Made by a program: the position numbers and the translations under genes
Shown here: positions 45,969-58,329 of the stretch, in pieces
Layout of the letters: each line of letters begins with the position of its first letter
Position numbering within the stretch: the first letter of the stretch is position 1
Assembly: GCA_033032175.1 (NCBI GenBank)
Contig: CM065317.1
Coordinates: 19,861,279-19,925,278 of the forward strand
Length of the DNA: 64,000 nucleotides
Reading direction: 5' to 3'
DNA from: Saturnia japonica
Lineage: Eukaryota > Arthropoda > Insecta > Lepidoptera > Saturniidae
Notes under the pieces: model-generated
Told to the model about the DNA's origin: nothing
Seen by the model: the letters and a program-made list of their open reading frames with translations, nothing else
Databases searched by the model: none

Positions 45969-46857
45969 GTAAGATTTGCATGGAAATTTATGTCATATAC
46001 AAATTTAGCATTACATACCTCTGAAATGCTGGTTGCCTTTTCATCTTATGACACTTTTGTATATGGATATCTTGATTGTTCTGCACTCACTGTTTAGCAT
46101 GTACTGTGTCATATTTCTGCTTCATGGATTTAGTATGTAATAATTTTTAAACTATTATTTCAATGTGTCACAACATTAGAATTAAATACCTATATATTTT
46201 GTTAGAAATTATTGCAGTTTGTATACTCTTACATATGAATAGTAAACAATACTATATTAATTTTATCAAATGCAGTATTTTCACACACTGTTAAACATGT
46301 ACCTATAAATTATAAGGTATCATACTGTTTGTTTAGAATATCAGTTGAAACAGTCTTACCTGTAGGAACCAGGAACAACAGTCAGCTGGAGTTGTATGCA
46401 CTTAGTTTACCATTTGATAACTTATCAGTATGCAAACTAGTCAGTTTAAGCTTCTATGAAAAGTGACTATGCGGGCATCTGATCACTTGATTGCATTAAA
46501 GGACAAACAAATTTACACAGGGTGTTTGAGATTAGTATCTAAGAACAGAAATACTATGAGGTCATTTTGGCATTTAGATTCACATAATATTGTTAGTTTT
46601 TAGGGAAAAAGTACCTAAACATATTACTATGCAGTATAATCATAAGAATGTAAGTAATAACAATGTTGAGATGTGCACTTTAATACAGGAGTTCAGAGTG
46701 TGTCTTATTACCAATGTTATGTCCTCCATCAAGTGTTCAGGGATTAGCATTTAAGTGCAGTGGGATATTTCTCATCTGAACCGTCAATGGAGTGTATTAT
46801 TTGACACAACAATGGCTTGCAATTTGCTGCACTAGTAATTTTCAAACTATATAATTA

Positions 46858-47042
46858 CAGTGTAAACTCTTTATAACATTATCCTTTATAACAATAAAGT
46901 CCCTATAACGTTGAAGTGAGCCCAACTTGGTTGGTTTGCGTTTAAAACCCACATATTGAAACTCCACTCCATATAACGATAACTCTCTATAATGACAAAA
47001 AATGCTCAGTCCCTTGAGTTTCGTTATAAAGAGTTTACACTG
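46858..47042. mobile_element. Pogo/Tigger-like MITE, 185 bp
   Basis: Ends are CAGTGTAAACTCTTTATAAC and its exact reverse complement, flanked by TA on both sides (46856-46857 and 47043-47044). The interior has further partial symmetry (CTATAACGTT, ATATAACGAT). The TIR start CAGTG and TA duplication are typical of pogo-type elements of the Tc1/mariner superfamily. No coding capacity. Confidence 0.88.
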
Positions 47043-47664
47043 TATATAAATAAAGTCACACTGATAGAAGAAGCTCCACAATTCACCAGTATCATTCAAG
47101 GGAAAGGTGGAAAATGTTAAGTTAGGTTCATCAGCTTTTCACACCAATTTGTCTCGAGGCAAGATTACAAGTTTACACAATATAATAACGTAACAAAAGG
47201 CCGCAATAAGGAGATAATCTACAACACAATACAGTTCAAACAAACAATTACAAGAGGTTTTTTCAAGTTATAAAATGAAGGTACAAGTGACTCAAACCAG
47301 CACACTGACCTTCATGACACTCATGATTGTCTGTAATATATCTTATTCCATAGCCCAACAAACACATACTCAATAAAATAACAATAATTAGCAAGGTAAT
47401 TTACAAGTATATTGTGATGCAATCAAAAAACATAACTTCTCAAAACAGTACAAGGAAGCGCAGTGTGGCACAATAAGGAACAGGTGACAGCTAACAGCTG
47501 ATCATGGGATAAGTGAGAATTTACCTAAATGGGACAACTGTTGCCAGAGGGTGGTTCCAAACAATCAACTTTATTACCAAAATAAGTATTAGAAGAGATA
47601 ATTAATTAATTCAAATATTATTATACAGTAAACTTAATTTATTTAATACTATAATATTTATATT

Positions 47665-48545
47665 ATACTAGCTGTGCCCCACAGTTTCACCCGTTTTAAT
47701 TTTATACAACAAACATGGCACCTGTGTAGTCTATCATAACTATTGTTCTTGTTGCAAGTACAAATTATTTGAATATTTCATTATCTCCTAAACTATGTGT
47801 CAAACTAACATACTATAAAGAGCAAAATTTAACTTTTTAAATTTCTTCATGATGATTTAACTTTTACTCATAAGAATAAATTGCCATGCCTAAAAATAAT
47901 GTTCATAGATCACTTTTTAATTTTTAACAATTGTTTGTTACAAAATACCTTTTTGAGTCTTATGTATAGACATATGCTATCACAATTTTTTTTAATATGT
48001 ATAATAAGGGTCAGTATTATTGTAGTAAATTGTATTTACGTATCATTAACCAGCATAAATATGAATTTTCATATCCCTAAATTGAGAAATAGTTTCTTCA
48101 TACAAAATTTCATTTACCCTATTTGACCCTTTCATGTTTTATCTTTGCGTAATAAGGTCGCTATGTCCGTCTCCGAGGTCCAATATATCTATTCATCAAA
48201 ATTGGTTTGATGGGTTTTTCGTACTTACCCTATGTTCGTCTCCAAGGTCTAATATATCTCTATTCATCAAAATTGGTTTGATGGGTTCTTCGTACTAACT
48301 TGAATCCCCTATTTCACCCATAAAATTTTTATTTTCACTACATAAGGTAGCCTATGTTTTTCTCCAAGGTCTTTAAACCAAAATTCATCAAAATTGGGTT
48401 CTTCATACGAACTTTCACCCCTCATTTCACACCTTCCAATTTTATTTCCAAAAGTAGCCTATGTCCTTTCTCAACCAAAATTTATCAAAATTGGTTCAGC
48501 AGTCTAGGCGTGAAAACAGACGGGACAGACAGAATTATGGATTAT
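47665..48545 (+). repeat. Lepidopteran dispersed repeat with internal duplications
   Basis: Opens CTAGCTGTGCCCCACAGTTT and closes with AAAATTGGTTCAGCAGTCTA and GGCGTGAAAACAGACGGGAC, the usual beginning and end of a very common lepidopteran repeat. Inside, a block of about 75 bp with CTCC.AGGTC.AATATATCT, ATTCATCAAAATTGGTTTGA and TGGGTT.TTCGTACT occurs twice in tandem (about 48165-48230 and 48235-48300). A decayed third copy lies at about 48358-48410. Confidence 0.65.
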
Positions 48546-49099
48546 TCATTTCATTATACTGTCATTTACCAATTAAAATACTAACAGTAAATTATTACCC
48601 AACAGCAAAATAGCGACAACAGTTTATAATAATAATTTTTTTAAATGAATTCTTTTCCCTATATATCTGTAATAAATTCTCTCTCTCTCTATACCTTTCT
48701 ATGTTTCTCTATAATAACTGATACTTTTTTAGTAAGGTAAAAATGACAAAGGATCAATTGTCAATCGAATAAAAGATCGATTTTTGAGAGATTGATCTTT
48801 GGTTCATTAGAGTTTGATTCAAATCGATCTTTTTTGAAATGAATTGCCATCCCTAGCAGCTGCGCAACTATATTCAACCAAAATTTCCAGCCTATGCTGA
48901 CACCCCTTTTAATATTATTTATCATATGGATCTGAGGTCAACTTATATTGGCAATAATTTCTGGAACTCTCCAGTTTTTTACTTAATTGTAAACTTTCAA
49001 TCATCATCGTTTTACAATCCATAATATACCGATAACTAAAGTTTCAGCCAATTCAAGTGAAGAGCTATTTTATAGTATTTTTATCGAACAAATGATTCA

Positions 49100-49300
49100 A
49101 TGTGATTTTTAAAATTGATATAACTTTTTTATTTATGAACTGATTGAAGTAAAACAAACATTAAATATTAAAGTGAACCTTACCACAATATATTAGTGAA
49201 AACCGTTTCAAAATCGGTTAAGCCGTTTCTGAGATTAGCGCGCACAAACGTTGGTAAACAGACAAACAGACAAAAATTCTAACAATCTTTGTTTTGGGTT
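49100..49300 (+). repeat. Related dispersed repeat fragment
   Basis: AAACCGTTTCAAAATCGGTT, AAGCCGTTTCTGAGATTAGC and ACAAACAGACAAAAATTCT form the same kind of 3' end as the repeats at 47665 and 52455. Confidence 0.55.
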
Positions 49301-49442
49301 CTGCTGTGTTGATATAGGCTCCCATTTATAGTTTTTCTCATATATCTTCTATGTACAGACATCGATCAGTGATGTTTTTATTATATATATAGATAATATT
49401 CATAATATCTAGGTATAGTTAGTTACATTGTAGTTACATATA

Positions 49443-49846
49443 AAGGATGTCTCAGAATGTTTTTCGTTTTTAGATGTTAAATAAAAAACAAAATATCAAT
49501 GTTAATTCAAAGAGCAATTCTTGAAGTTTATTTATGAAAACAACCATTTGCAAATGCGCACTATTCATTTGTTTACACTCATTTAACCTGGAGCTAAAAT
49601 TTCCAATAACTCGCTGGAGCATCGCTCTTGGAATAGAGTTGATTTCTTTAGTGATTCTTTGCTTCAAAACATTCAGGTTGGGTGATAATGGATTGTAAAC
49701 TTTGCTTTTTAGGTAGCCCCATAGGAAGAAATCAGCAGGCGTTAAATCAGGGCTCCTCGGCAACTTACATTAAATACAACAAGATTTAATTGATATTTTG
49801 TTTTTTATTTAACATCTAAAAACGAAAAACATTCTGAGACATCCTT
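49443..49846 (-). mobile_element. Deletion derivative of a mariner-like transposon
   Basis: Long inverted repeats of about 55 bp: AAGGATGTCTCAGAATGTTT on the left and its reverse complement ending at 49846, with TA on both sides. The interior keeps only the C-terminus of a transposase on the minus strand (49763 to about 49555): PRSPDLTPADFFLWGYLKSK, VYNPLSPNLNVLKQRI and IPRAMLQRVIGNF. The SPDLTP.DFFLWGY block carries the last acidic site. Everything upstream of it is deleted, so the copy is non-autonomous. Confidence 0.87.
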
Positions 49847-49849
49847 TAT

Positions 49850-52450
49850 TTGCATATATGTGAGTCACAGTATTGTTTTGTGCTACTATAGTATACTGTA
49901 ATGAAAGGTGTAACATGTCCATTTCTAACATGAATTAAAGTATAGATTTCTAATTACAATGAGAGTCAATTACTTTGAGAATGCTTATCGAGAGTACTCA
50001 CTGCTTGCTTACTTACTCATTGTGTTGTTTACCATTATATCTTTATTACGAAATAAATATTATAATATTTCCAACTCCTTATAAAAGTGCACTAACAGGA
50101 TAATTAATATTGAAATACATAGCTATAATGTAACAATACCTTTTGATTGATCCCTCAAACCAGTCACTTACCTAAGACTTATGAATCAATAGAACAAATA
50201 TTTTAATGTTTATATTAAGCTGATGTAAAGCTATAATATGTTAATTATAATATCTATTTGTATTTATAATCATTTTTATTGGATGATTAGCAAGCCAGGC
50301 TTCCTACTTAGTTTAAATACACCTTCACTCAGTAGTGGACTAAGTTAGGCAGATAGAGATTCTGAGAGGTCTCCTCAGGATATTTAGAGAGACCTTTAAA
50401 AGTAGTATGGAATGCACTGCCCTGTTTGTATACAAAATGCACAAATACTGCTTTTACTTTAAAAAGAAGGACCATTAGGGATTCTTGCACATATTTTACT
50501 GATTTTTTAAATGTTAAAACAAACTGTGCCCATGGCTTTACTCGCCTGGACGACAGAAGAAAGCGTAATGTTAAATCTTAGTTTCTTAAAACTTTAATAA
50601 GGATTTTTATTGAATGAAGGTATTGTGATGTTTTTTTTATAAGAACCAAGTATCTAAGGAGTAAAAAAAATTATTTAAATCTATCAAATAGTGTTTGCGT
50701 GATGGCGGCACAATAAATAATAGCAAACCTCAATCATTTTATTTATATAGATAGATTGTTAGGTTTAGGGAAAGTGAGATGGTCGCCTGTCAACATTTAG
50801 TTTTGCCGCTTTGGGTTTCACTACTTACTGAATTAAACTGAAATAATATCATTCTGGCCGTCACGGTAGATACCTATAAAGCTGCACTTACTATGAGTTG
50901 TAAATGTTGATATGGAATCCTGAGTATTTTAATAACAATGGAATTATACCCTAAGTCCAGAAGCAGGTGCAGCCGCTTCGTGTTCACAGCGAATGCGGAC
51001 TTGCGGCGTGCGACGGACCATCTAGGTCCACACTGCCTAGCTTTAAGGTGCTATATTTTTATATTCGTATGTGGCCGCAAACCGCAACATTTTCATATTT
51101 TATTGTATTTAAGTGGAATATGTATTCCATTTGAAAATATTATTTACCGCAGCGTACTAGATAACCATAACCTGCACCATTTTACAAAAATCGTATTCAT
51201 CCACTATCGTCTTGGTTAAAATTAGAATGGTGCCTCGTTGTGGTGAGCGAGACGTGCGTGCGCCGGCGCCGCGCCGCCGTGCCGACCTCCCCTCACACCG
51301 CCCGCACCCCCCGTACTTTCAGTACACATGCTCGTTAAAGAACATACGTGATTCACAAAGCAGATAGGGATTCGTTTTTGCGTACCTGCCACCTAACTAA
51401 CTGGGAATGGTTGTTCGTTTGTTTTAATTATTGATTTACCTACATTATTTATTTAATGCTGTCCCTTACTAGTTTCCCTCGATATGACACACAAAAGCGC
51501 GCACACATAGACCCTCCTATCGTGATCGAGACTCACTCATTTTAATGGGCGACTATACCGACGCGACGCACGGTGTGGTGTTTTACCCTATTTGCGGCCA
51601 TCCTCATTTTAAACTGGATTTGAATGGATTTAATAGTAATAATAAAGCATATTAAGAAACACCCATTTCGATTTTTTTTAGAATTTCATTTACCTTCATG
51701 AAAAACGTTTTAACTATATTTTCCGGGAAACGTGAAACTCTCATTTGCAAACAAATACATATTGATTGTCCATTTGAAATGTTACTACGTACGAAAATTG
51801 CAATCACGCAACTTCATTAGAAAACGAGAAAATAAACATTTTGTGAATTTTGAAAAAAAAAAAAAAGTTAGCTATGTTGCTTGTATTAGTTATTTATTAA
51901 GTGTGTTATATTATTATACGGCAACAGAATACCTTCGTATAGACAAAATTCTAAATAGCCATCTTGCGAGACCTCGGAGATATTGCGATTCAGTTTTTTT
52001 AAGTTTAAGTTTGTTGGCACGAAAAGTATAAGTTTTTATCGATTGATATGTAATGGATTACAGAATACGAAAATGAAAAAAAGAAATATGTTACTGGACG
52101 TACTTATCAATAATAGCATAACCACTAAGCACAACACAACAATAAGCACAACCACTGGTTCGGAAAACATAACAGTCATCAAGAAGAGCCGGATTTAATT
52201 GTTCTATAATTTCCAAGATTACTTCTACAGCCTGATTTGAACAAACTAACTTTTTTACTTTTTTCCATCAGATAAGAGGAAGTTTTTGTTATACACATTA
52301 CAGTATTTATATCGATCTAATATTAAGAGAGCAATTCTTGTATGTGTGTGTATATACATAATATATGAACGGAAGCGGCTTCTTTGGATTTTAGAAATAT
52401 TTCCGCTGATCTTAACACGACTATATCATCTTGAAACCTAAGGCATTGTT
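49850..52450. other. Probable intronic/intergenic DNA with few landmarks
   Basis: CTGTGCCCATGGCTTTACTC near 50525 is a decayed TGCCCCGCGGTTTCACCCGC-type repeat. A GC-rich patch lies at 51240-51310 (GCGCCGGCGCCGCGCCGCCG). Short open frames at 50938-51219 and 51732-52031 have no recognisable homology or splice context and are not called. Confidence 0.4.
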
Positions 52451-52454
52451 GGAT

Positions 52455-52710
52455 TATCTATACTAATATATAAATGCAAAAGTAACTCTGTCTGTCTGTT
52501 ACGTTTTCACGTAGAAACCGTTGAACCAATTTTGATGAATTTTGGTATAAAGATAGATTGGACCTTGAGAAAGGACATAGGGTACTTTTTGTAGCAAAAA
52601 TAAAACTTTAAAGGAAAAAAATAGGAGATGAAAATATGTAAGAGGGAAATAACAGCTTCCATGACAACCAGTTTGTTGATTTGAAATGACAGCGTTGTCA
52701 ATGGTGATTT
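52455..52710 (-). repeat. Lepidopteran dispersed repeat, minus orientation
   Basis: CTATACTAATATATAAATGC, AAAAGTAACTCTGTCTGTCT and GTTGAACCAATTTTGATGAA are the reverse form of the 3' end seen at 48545 (GGTTCAGCAG...ACAGACAGA). Confidence 0.65.
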
Positions 52711-53234
52711 ATTGACAGTGTTATATTTAATAAGAAATGTATTCTATTTCTAATAAATACCTATTAAATGTTGGTCCAGTATTCTTTTTAAGATTGTCTG
52801 AAGTGTTTTTAAACTGTTTAACTCTACGCAGAACGGCATAATGACTGTTTTATATTTTATAACGCTGTCAAAACACGGCTCGCGAGAGTTTATACATTCT
52901 AAGCGATATACCTATTGTAAATTATCTGGATTATACAGTTTTGCCACAAGTGAATTATTTTATTGTGTTATACCACATGTGGTGAAAATAAAACTTGAGT
53001 GAAAGTTTGTATGAAGAACCCATTCATATTTTATGGTTTTGGTAAGAAAGGAATAAAAGGGGTTTCACGTTTTTCAAAAATCCTTCCCGCGGGCTGGTAC
53101 AATAAGGTATGATTTTAATTATTTTTGAAGTTTTATTGAGATGGTTAATGTGTTAGATTCATATTGGCATATATTGATAATACCATACAAATAATAATCC
53201 CATCTATGATTTTTTTTTTTTTCATATTATATAA

Positions 53235-54310
53235 ATATAGCTCTATCTATATTAATAAATCTGTAGTCCTATCTGTACTTTTAATATTTTTCCAAAATTT
53301 TCCGATACGCATATTATATGAACGATACTGAAAAAGAATATGCCATTAATTTTTTTTCCGTCAGTCTGTCTATTTGTATGTCCGGATTTAACTCAAAAAC
53401 GGCTTGACCGATTCTTATGAAATTTTGTACACGGGATGCTTATATCATCGGTCAGCTGATAGGGTATAAGAAATTTCAATATTACTTTTAGATAATGTCA
53501 AAAAAAAATAAAAAAAAATATTTTCGTTAATTCAATTATGTACACGGGAAGTATAAGTTATTCCATGAATGACTAGTAATGACAATTTTCAATAACACTT
53601 TTGGGGACCGTAAAAAAAGAATTTTCAAAAAATTTATATTTCATCAATTCTCAACCGATTCTGGTAAAATGTTGTAGACGGGAAATTAGAATAATAGTTT
53701 TCAAACGATTTTGATGGAAATTGTACACGGGAAATACATGCTACTCCTCAATTGATACGGCATATGAATTGCCAAGAATATGAGTAAAAATAAGGGGATT
53801 TAAATAATTATTGCGTAGTAACAAACGCGTGCAGAGCTGCGGGCACACCGCTAGTAAAATGTCGATAGTTTTACAAAAAGTATAGAAAAATTGCCTAAAC
53901 GGGTGCGTTGGCGATGTTTGTCGTATAAACTTAACACGTGTGAAACAGTGGGGCAAAGCTAGTATTTAATATATTTCTTTAACTATAGTATCCATAAATG
54001 ATTTTTGTTAAATTTTATGCTATACTAGCTGACCCGTGCAACTTCGTCTGCGTGACTTAGAAGAGAGAGAGTGGGTCGTAGGCACCCATAGTACATTTTG
54101 ATCAAGATTAAATTCTCGTTATGAATAACGTATATATATACGTATTTATTTCGATAAAGATTAATACCATGTTTATAAAAACACCTTCGCAAATAATACA
54201 TTATTTTATAACAAACTAGTTAGTGCCCGCGACTTCGTCTGTGTAGGATTAGTACTTTGAGCCACACAAACTTTCGTATTTATAATATTAGTAGGATAAG
54301 GATCAATTTG
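53235..54310 (+). repeat. Cluster of dispersed repeat fragments
   Basis: GTCAGTCTGTCTATTTGTAT and CGGCTTGACCGATTCTTATG (53360-53425), a series of TGTACACGGGA units at about 53428, 53540 and 53717, then ACTAGCTGACCCGTGCAACT (54026) and AGTGCCCGCGACTTCGTCTG (54221). These are ends of common lepidopteran repeats laid one after another. The TTTATAATATTAGTAGGAT tail at 54278-54297 recurs at 54698. Confidence 0.6.
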
Positions 54311-54719
54311 TTGCTACCAAATGTGCATTAGCAATAAATTATCATTTTTATTGTACTTATGGTTCACTATTTTGCCGATAATAGCTTACACATAAAATAT
54401 AGATATATGCTGTCGCATACTTTTCTGTAGGACTATTTAGGATAAACATTTCCATTGTACATTAAATACGTGTAACTCTAACTGTTTCTGCAGCGCACGC
54501 CGGAATAGTTCGCATTTTTTCCTACTTACTTGACACTTGTCTTTATATTTTGGACAATTCACACAATATCTTTATAATTTATAGCCTGTGTTATTCTAAT
54601 GTATAAGTTATATTATTGTAAATGCTCATTAAAATCCATTTAATAGTTTTTGCATGAAAGAGTAACAAACATCCATCCATACACACAAACTTTCGCGTTT
54701 ATAATATTAGTAGGATTGC

Positions 54720-54995
54720 GTTACCATAAACTGCCTCTTTAGCCTAGTGGACGTAAGCGTGACTGCTATCTGCGAGGTCCTGGGATCGAATCCCAGGTCG
54801 AGCAAAGTGTTTTTGGGTTTTTTCTATGAAATTCTCAATGGCAGCTTGGAGTTTGGATTCGTGCCCGATTAATGGCAATAGGCTCGCCCCCTATTACATG
54901 GAACCTAAAAATAACCTCGGCGAACTGTGGGTGTACAAATGTACACTTCTGCCTAACCCTTCGGGGAATACAGGCGTGATGGTATGTTATGTTAT
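54720..54995 (+). repeat. tRNA-derived SINE, copy D
   Basis: The best preserved head of the family: A box TAGCCTAGTGG at 54739, B box GGATCGAATCC at 54783, then AGGTCGAGCAAAGTG, GATTAATGGCAATAGGCTCG, CCCCTATTACATGGAACCTA and CAGGCGTGATGGTATGTTAT. The spacing of the two boxes, about 35 bp, fits a tRNA-like pol III promoter. Confidence 0.82.
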
Positions 54996-55145
54996 TACCA
55001 TAAAAAAGGTTGCATGAGTCAACCTTAATAGATAGACATATGCTATCGCTAACTTTTTTTTTAGAACTTTTTAAGAGAAGCAATTCCGTGACACATGGTT
55101 TTTGCGTTACTCTAACCAGCCATTTATGCAGGGATTTATATATAA

Positions 55146-55966
55146 TAGGTCTTTACCTATGAAATTGCCGTTCTGCAGTACTGGCCATTTCAAATCAAAA
55201 TAATTTTTGTTTGGCTAAGAATTCTAATTTCAAATTAATTTTATTTAAAAACATGGAATTCTTTTTCCAAAAGTAGTCATTTGTTTATTGATTAGTGTTA
55301 CATTTTCATCGCATTTCAATATTTTTTGTCATCATGGATACGTTAAAAATTCAAGTAATTATGGAATATGAGTACCGTCGTGGCAGCAACGCGACACAAG
55401 CGGCACGCAACATCGACTTTTACGGAGCTAACACTTCAAACCAACGCACCACCTGTTATTGGTTTGCTCGCTTCCGTTCTGGGAATTTCGACCTGAAAAA
55501 TGAACCTTGCGGTCGTCCGAAGACTTTGGTCGACAATGACGAATTAAAGTCGATTGTGAAAGCTGATGATACACAATCTACGTCTGAATTAGCAGCAGCT
55601 TTTGACGTTAGCGTCAAAACAATATTGGTCCATTTGCGTCAAATTGGCAAGGTAAAAAAGCTTGACAAATGGGTGCCCCACGAACTCAATGATCGCGAGC
55701 GCGAAGTCTGCGTGGAGACGTGCCTTGCACTGCTTAACAGACACACAAATGAAGGAATTTAGAAACCGCATTGTTACCTGCGATGAAAAATGGATTCTGT
55801 TTGATAACCGCAAGCGCTCAGCAAATTGGTTGGATCCTAGTTCAGCACCTAAACAATGCCCTAAACGAAAACTTACCCCTAGAAAAGTGATGGTCACTGT
55901 TTGGTGGTCTAGCGCCGGTGTGATTCATAACAGTTTCTTACCAAACGGGGTGAGCATTACTGCAGA
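55146..55966 (+). pseudogene. Truncated mariner, left arm of a palindrome
   Basis: Begins with the terminal repeat TAGGTCTTTACCTATGAAAT. The transposase starts at 55334: MDTLKIQVIMEYEYRRGSNA, TQAARNIDFYGANTSNQRTT, KTILVHLRQIGKVKKLDKWV. After LLNRHTNEG a frameshift near 55757 puts RNRIVTCDEKWILFDNRKRS (first catalytic Asp) in another frame. It stops abruptly at ...GVSITAD (55966). The 3' half, with the other two catalytic aspartates, is absent. It faces the full copy at 55976-57264. Confidence 0.88.
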
Positions 55967-55975
55967 CCTAAATAT

Positions 55976-57264
55976 TAGGTCTTTACCTATGAAATTGCCG
56001 TTTTGTATGAAAAAATTTAAACGAATTTTTTTCATGTATTTTTTATTTGTATTAATCGAAGTAATCACCCATGCAATCAATGCATCTTTGCCAGCGCAGT
56101 GGCAGTTTATTGATGCCCTTCTTAAAGAAATCAGCTGGACGGGAGCCACAAATTCTTCAAAGGCATTTTGTACTGCCTCTCGGGTAATGAATTTTTTTCC
56201 CGCCAAGGAGTTATCCAAATTCTGGAAAAAGTAGTAGTCTGTGGGCGCAAGGTATGGTGAGTAGGGCGGATGACGGAGAACTTCCAACCCCAGTTCTTGC
56301 GACTTGGAGACCGTCTGCTGTGCAGTATGAGGTCGCGCGTTGTCGTGCAGGAGCAGCGGAGACGAGCGATTGACCAATGCTGGTAGGATATGTGCCAGCT
56401 TCTCCATCATTGTGTTCAGTTCTTCACAGTACACATCTGCAGTAATGCTTACCCCGTTTGGTAAGAAGCTTTGATGAATCACACCGGCGCTAGACCACCA
56501 AACAGTGACCATCACTTTTCTAGGGGTAAGTTTTCGTTTAGGGCATTGTTTAGGTGCTGAACTAAGATCCAACCAATTTGCTGAGCGCTTGCGGTTATCA
56601 AACAGAATCCATTTTTCATCGCAGGTAACAATGCGGTTTCTAAATTCCTTCATTTGTTTGTCTGTTAAGCAGTGCAAGGCACGTCTCCACGCGGACTTCG
56701 CGCTCGCGATCATTGAGTTCGTGGGGCACCTATTTGTCGAGCTTTTTTACCTTGCCAATTTGACGCAAATGGACCAATATTGTTTTGACGCTAACGTCGA
56801 AAGCGGCTGCTAATTCAGCCGTAGATTGTGTATCATTAGCTTCCACAATCGCCTTTAATTCGTCATTGTCGACCAAAGTCTTCGGACGACCGCGAGGTTC
56901 ATTTTTCAGGTCGAAATTACCAGAATCGAAGCGAGCAAACCAATAACAGGTGGTGCGTTGGTTTGTAGTGTTAGCTCCGTAAACGTCGTTGATGTTGCGT
57001 GCCGCTTGTGCCGCGTTGCTGCCACGACGGTACTCATATTCCATAATTACTCGAATTTTTAACGTATCCATGATGACAAAAAATATTGAAATGCGATGAA
57101 AATGTAACACTAATCAATAAACAAATGACTACTTTTGGAAAAAGAATTCCATGTTTTTAAAATAAAATTATGTAATTTGAAATTAGAAATCTTAGCCAAA
57201 CAAAAAATATTTTGATTTGAAATTGCCAGTACTGCAGAACGGCAATTTCATAGGTAAAGACCTA
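55976..57264 (-). mobile_element. Full-length mariner, minus strand, nearly intact
   Basis: 1289 bp, the usual size of mariner, with TAGGTCTTTACCTATGAAAT at both ends. The transposase runs from ATG at 57071 to a stop at 56052-56054. It has the helix-turn-helix part, KKLDK followed by TAG where the sister copy has TGG (56730), the shared frameshift after TNEG, TCDEKWILFDN (D1), LLLHDNARPHTAQQ (D2) and YSPYLAPTDYYFF (D3 kept in PTD, but the conserved SPD reads SPY). A second frameshift near 56140 follows, before PADFFKKGINKLPLRW. One nonsense codon and two frameshifts make it inactive. Confidence 0.88.
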
Positions 57265-57292
57265 TTATATATATATATATATATATATAGCA
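57265..57292. repeat. (TA)n run beside the mariner end
   Basis: TA repeats directly adjoining the mariner terminus, plausibly the TA-rich insertion target. Confidence 0.85.
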
Positions 57293-57599
57293 ATCGAATG
57301 GTGCGTTACGTTTTGTGAAATGACGACTTTGAATTTTTAAGTCGCCTATGTCAAATAATTCCTGTCACTAACTGTGATACTGAAATGTGTTGGAAAGTGG
57401 AATATTCCAGGCCACAGCCTGACGATTATGCCGTAACGTATCGTAATTATTATCTACTCTTTGTCGGGCCAAGCGAAACTGAATCGGTAGTGTCGTCATG
57501 TCGTGGTCGAAGCGGCCGCGTCTCGTCCTATCATCGTTAAATTTATCACACGTCGTTATAAAGCTAAATAAGTTCTGTTCCCATTGTCTCGACACTCGT

Positions 57600-57960
57600 A
57601 GTTAAGTTAATATTTCCTGTGTTCTCGTGGGTCGTCTCGCCGCCGCGCCGCGCCGCCGCATCGCGCCGCGCCTGCGACGCAGACCGCTTCCTCCCTGCTG
57701 TCCTATAATGAATAAATTATATAATGCGCTGGCTGGTAGTGTGCCCGAGTCACGCGAGCCGTTGCTCATTGCTGATTTCCCGTGCGTCCACCCGCGTCCG
57801 CGCCTCGCTGCGTGTACCCCACGGTCCCTCGGCGCCGCACCGCGCCGCCCCCTACTTTTCGATTTACAGCAGCAAAAAACATACCTAAATATCGGTCTAT
57901 CAATACTTGTTTATAGACAGTCGTATCGCGCCGCGCCTTTTCTGACCGCGCTGAACATAA
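57600..57960. other. GC-rich patch, CCGC-based low complexity
   Basis: CGCCGCCGCGCCGCGCCGCC and similar units at 57638-57675, with a second stretch at 57780-57860. The frame 57627-58010 is open mainly because GC-rich DNA has few stops; it shows no domain. Could be a CpG-rich promoter or 5' leader or simple repeat DNA. Confidence 0.4.
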
Positions 57961-58329
57961 ATAGGCACTATTTGTTTTTGTTGAAAAAACATTGTGCAGG
58001 ATATACCTAATCAAAATCATTATTTAATGTAGGCTCCAAGAAGGCACTTATGAACGTCAAAACACAACTGCCTGTAGCGACATTCTAATCGTTCGGAAAA
58101 TATCTCAGACATCGAGAAGAACCGGAATGAAATTCGATCAGGTTTTTTTTCCAACTGTGGAGACTTCTAAAATCAGAAGTAGGATAGACTACGACGTTCT
58201 TGCCCGTCCCTCCGGCTCGTAGTGATGATGATGATGACCATCGTGATGATAATGGTTGATTGAACGGTTTACTGTGTGGACAATGCTTGGTACGTCTCAT
58301 GATAATGTGAGTGATGCGAAGTAGCTGGT

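Larger units (their letters stand above)
55146..57264. repeat. Large inverted repeat formed by two mariner copies
   Basis: Arms 55146-55966 and 56436-57264 are inverted copies of one another, with an intervening 469-bp loop formed by the rest of the full element. Their protein readings differ at roughly one residue in twelve, so the arms are similar but not identical. A/T-rich TATATAAT flanks both outer ends. Confidence 0.88.

Noticed and set aside
57627..58010. 127-codon GC-rich frame
   Set aside because: Composition-driven; Arg/Ala/Pro-rich without domain, and interrupted by AT-rich sequence with no splice signals supporting a gene.
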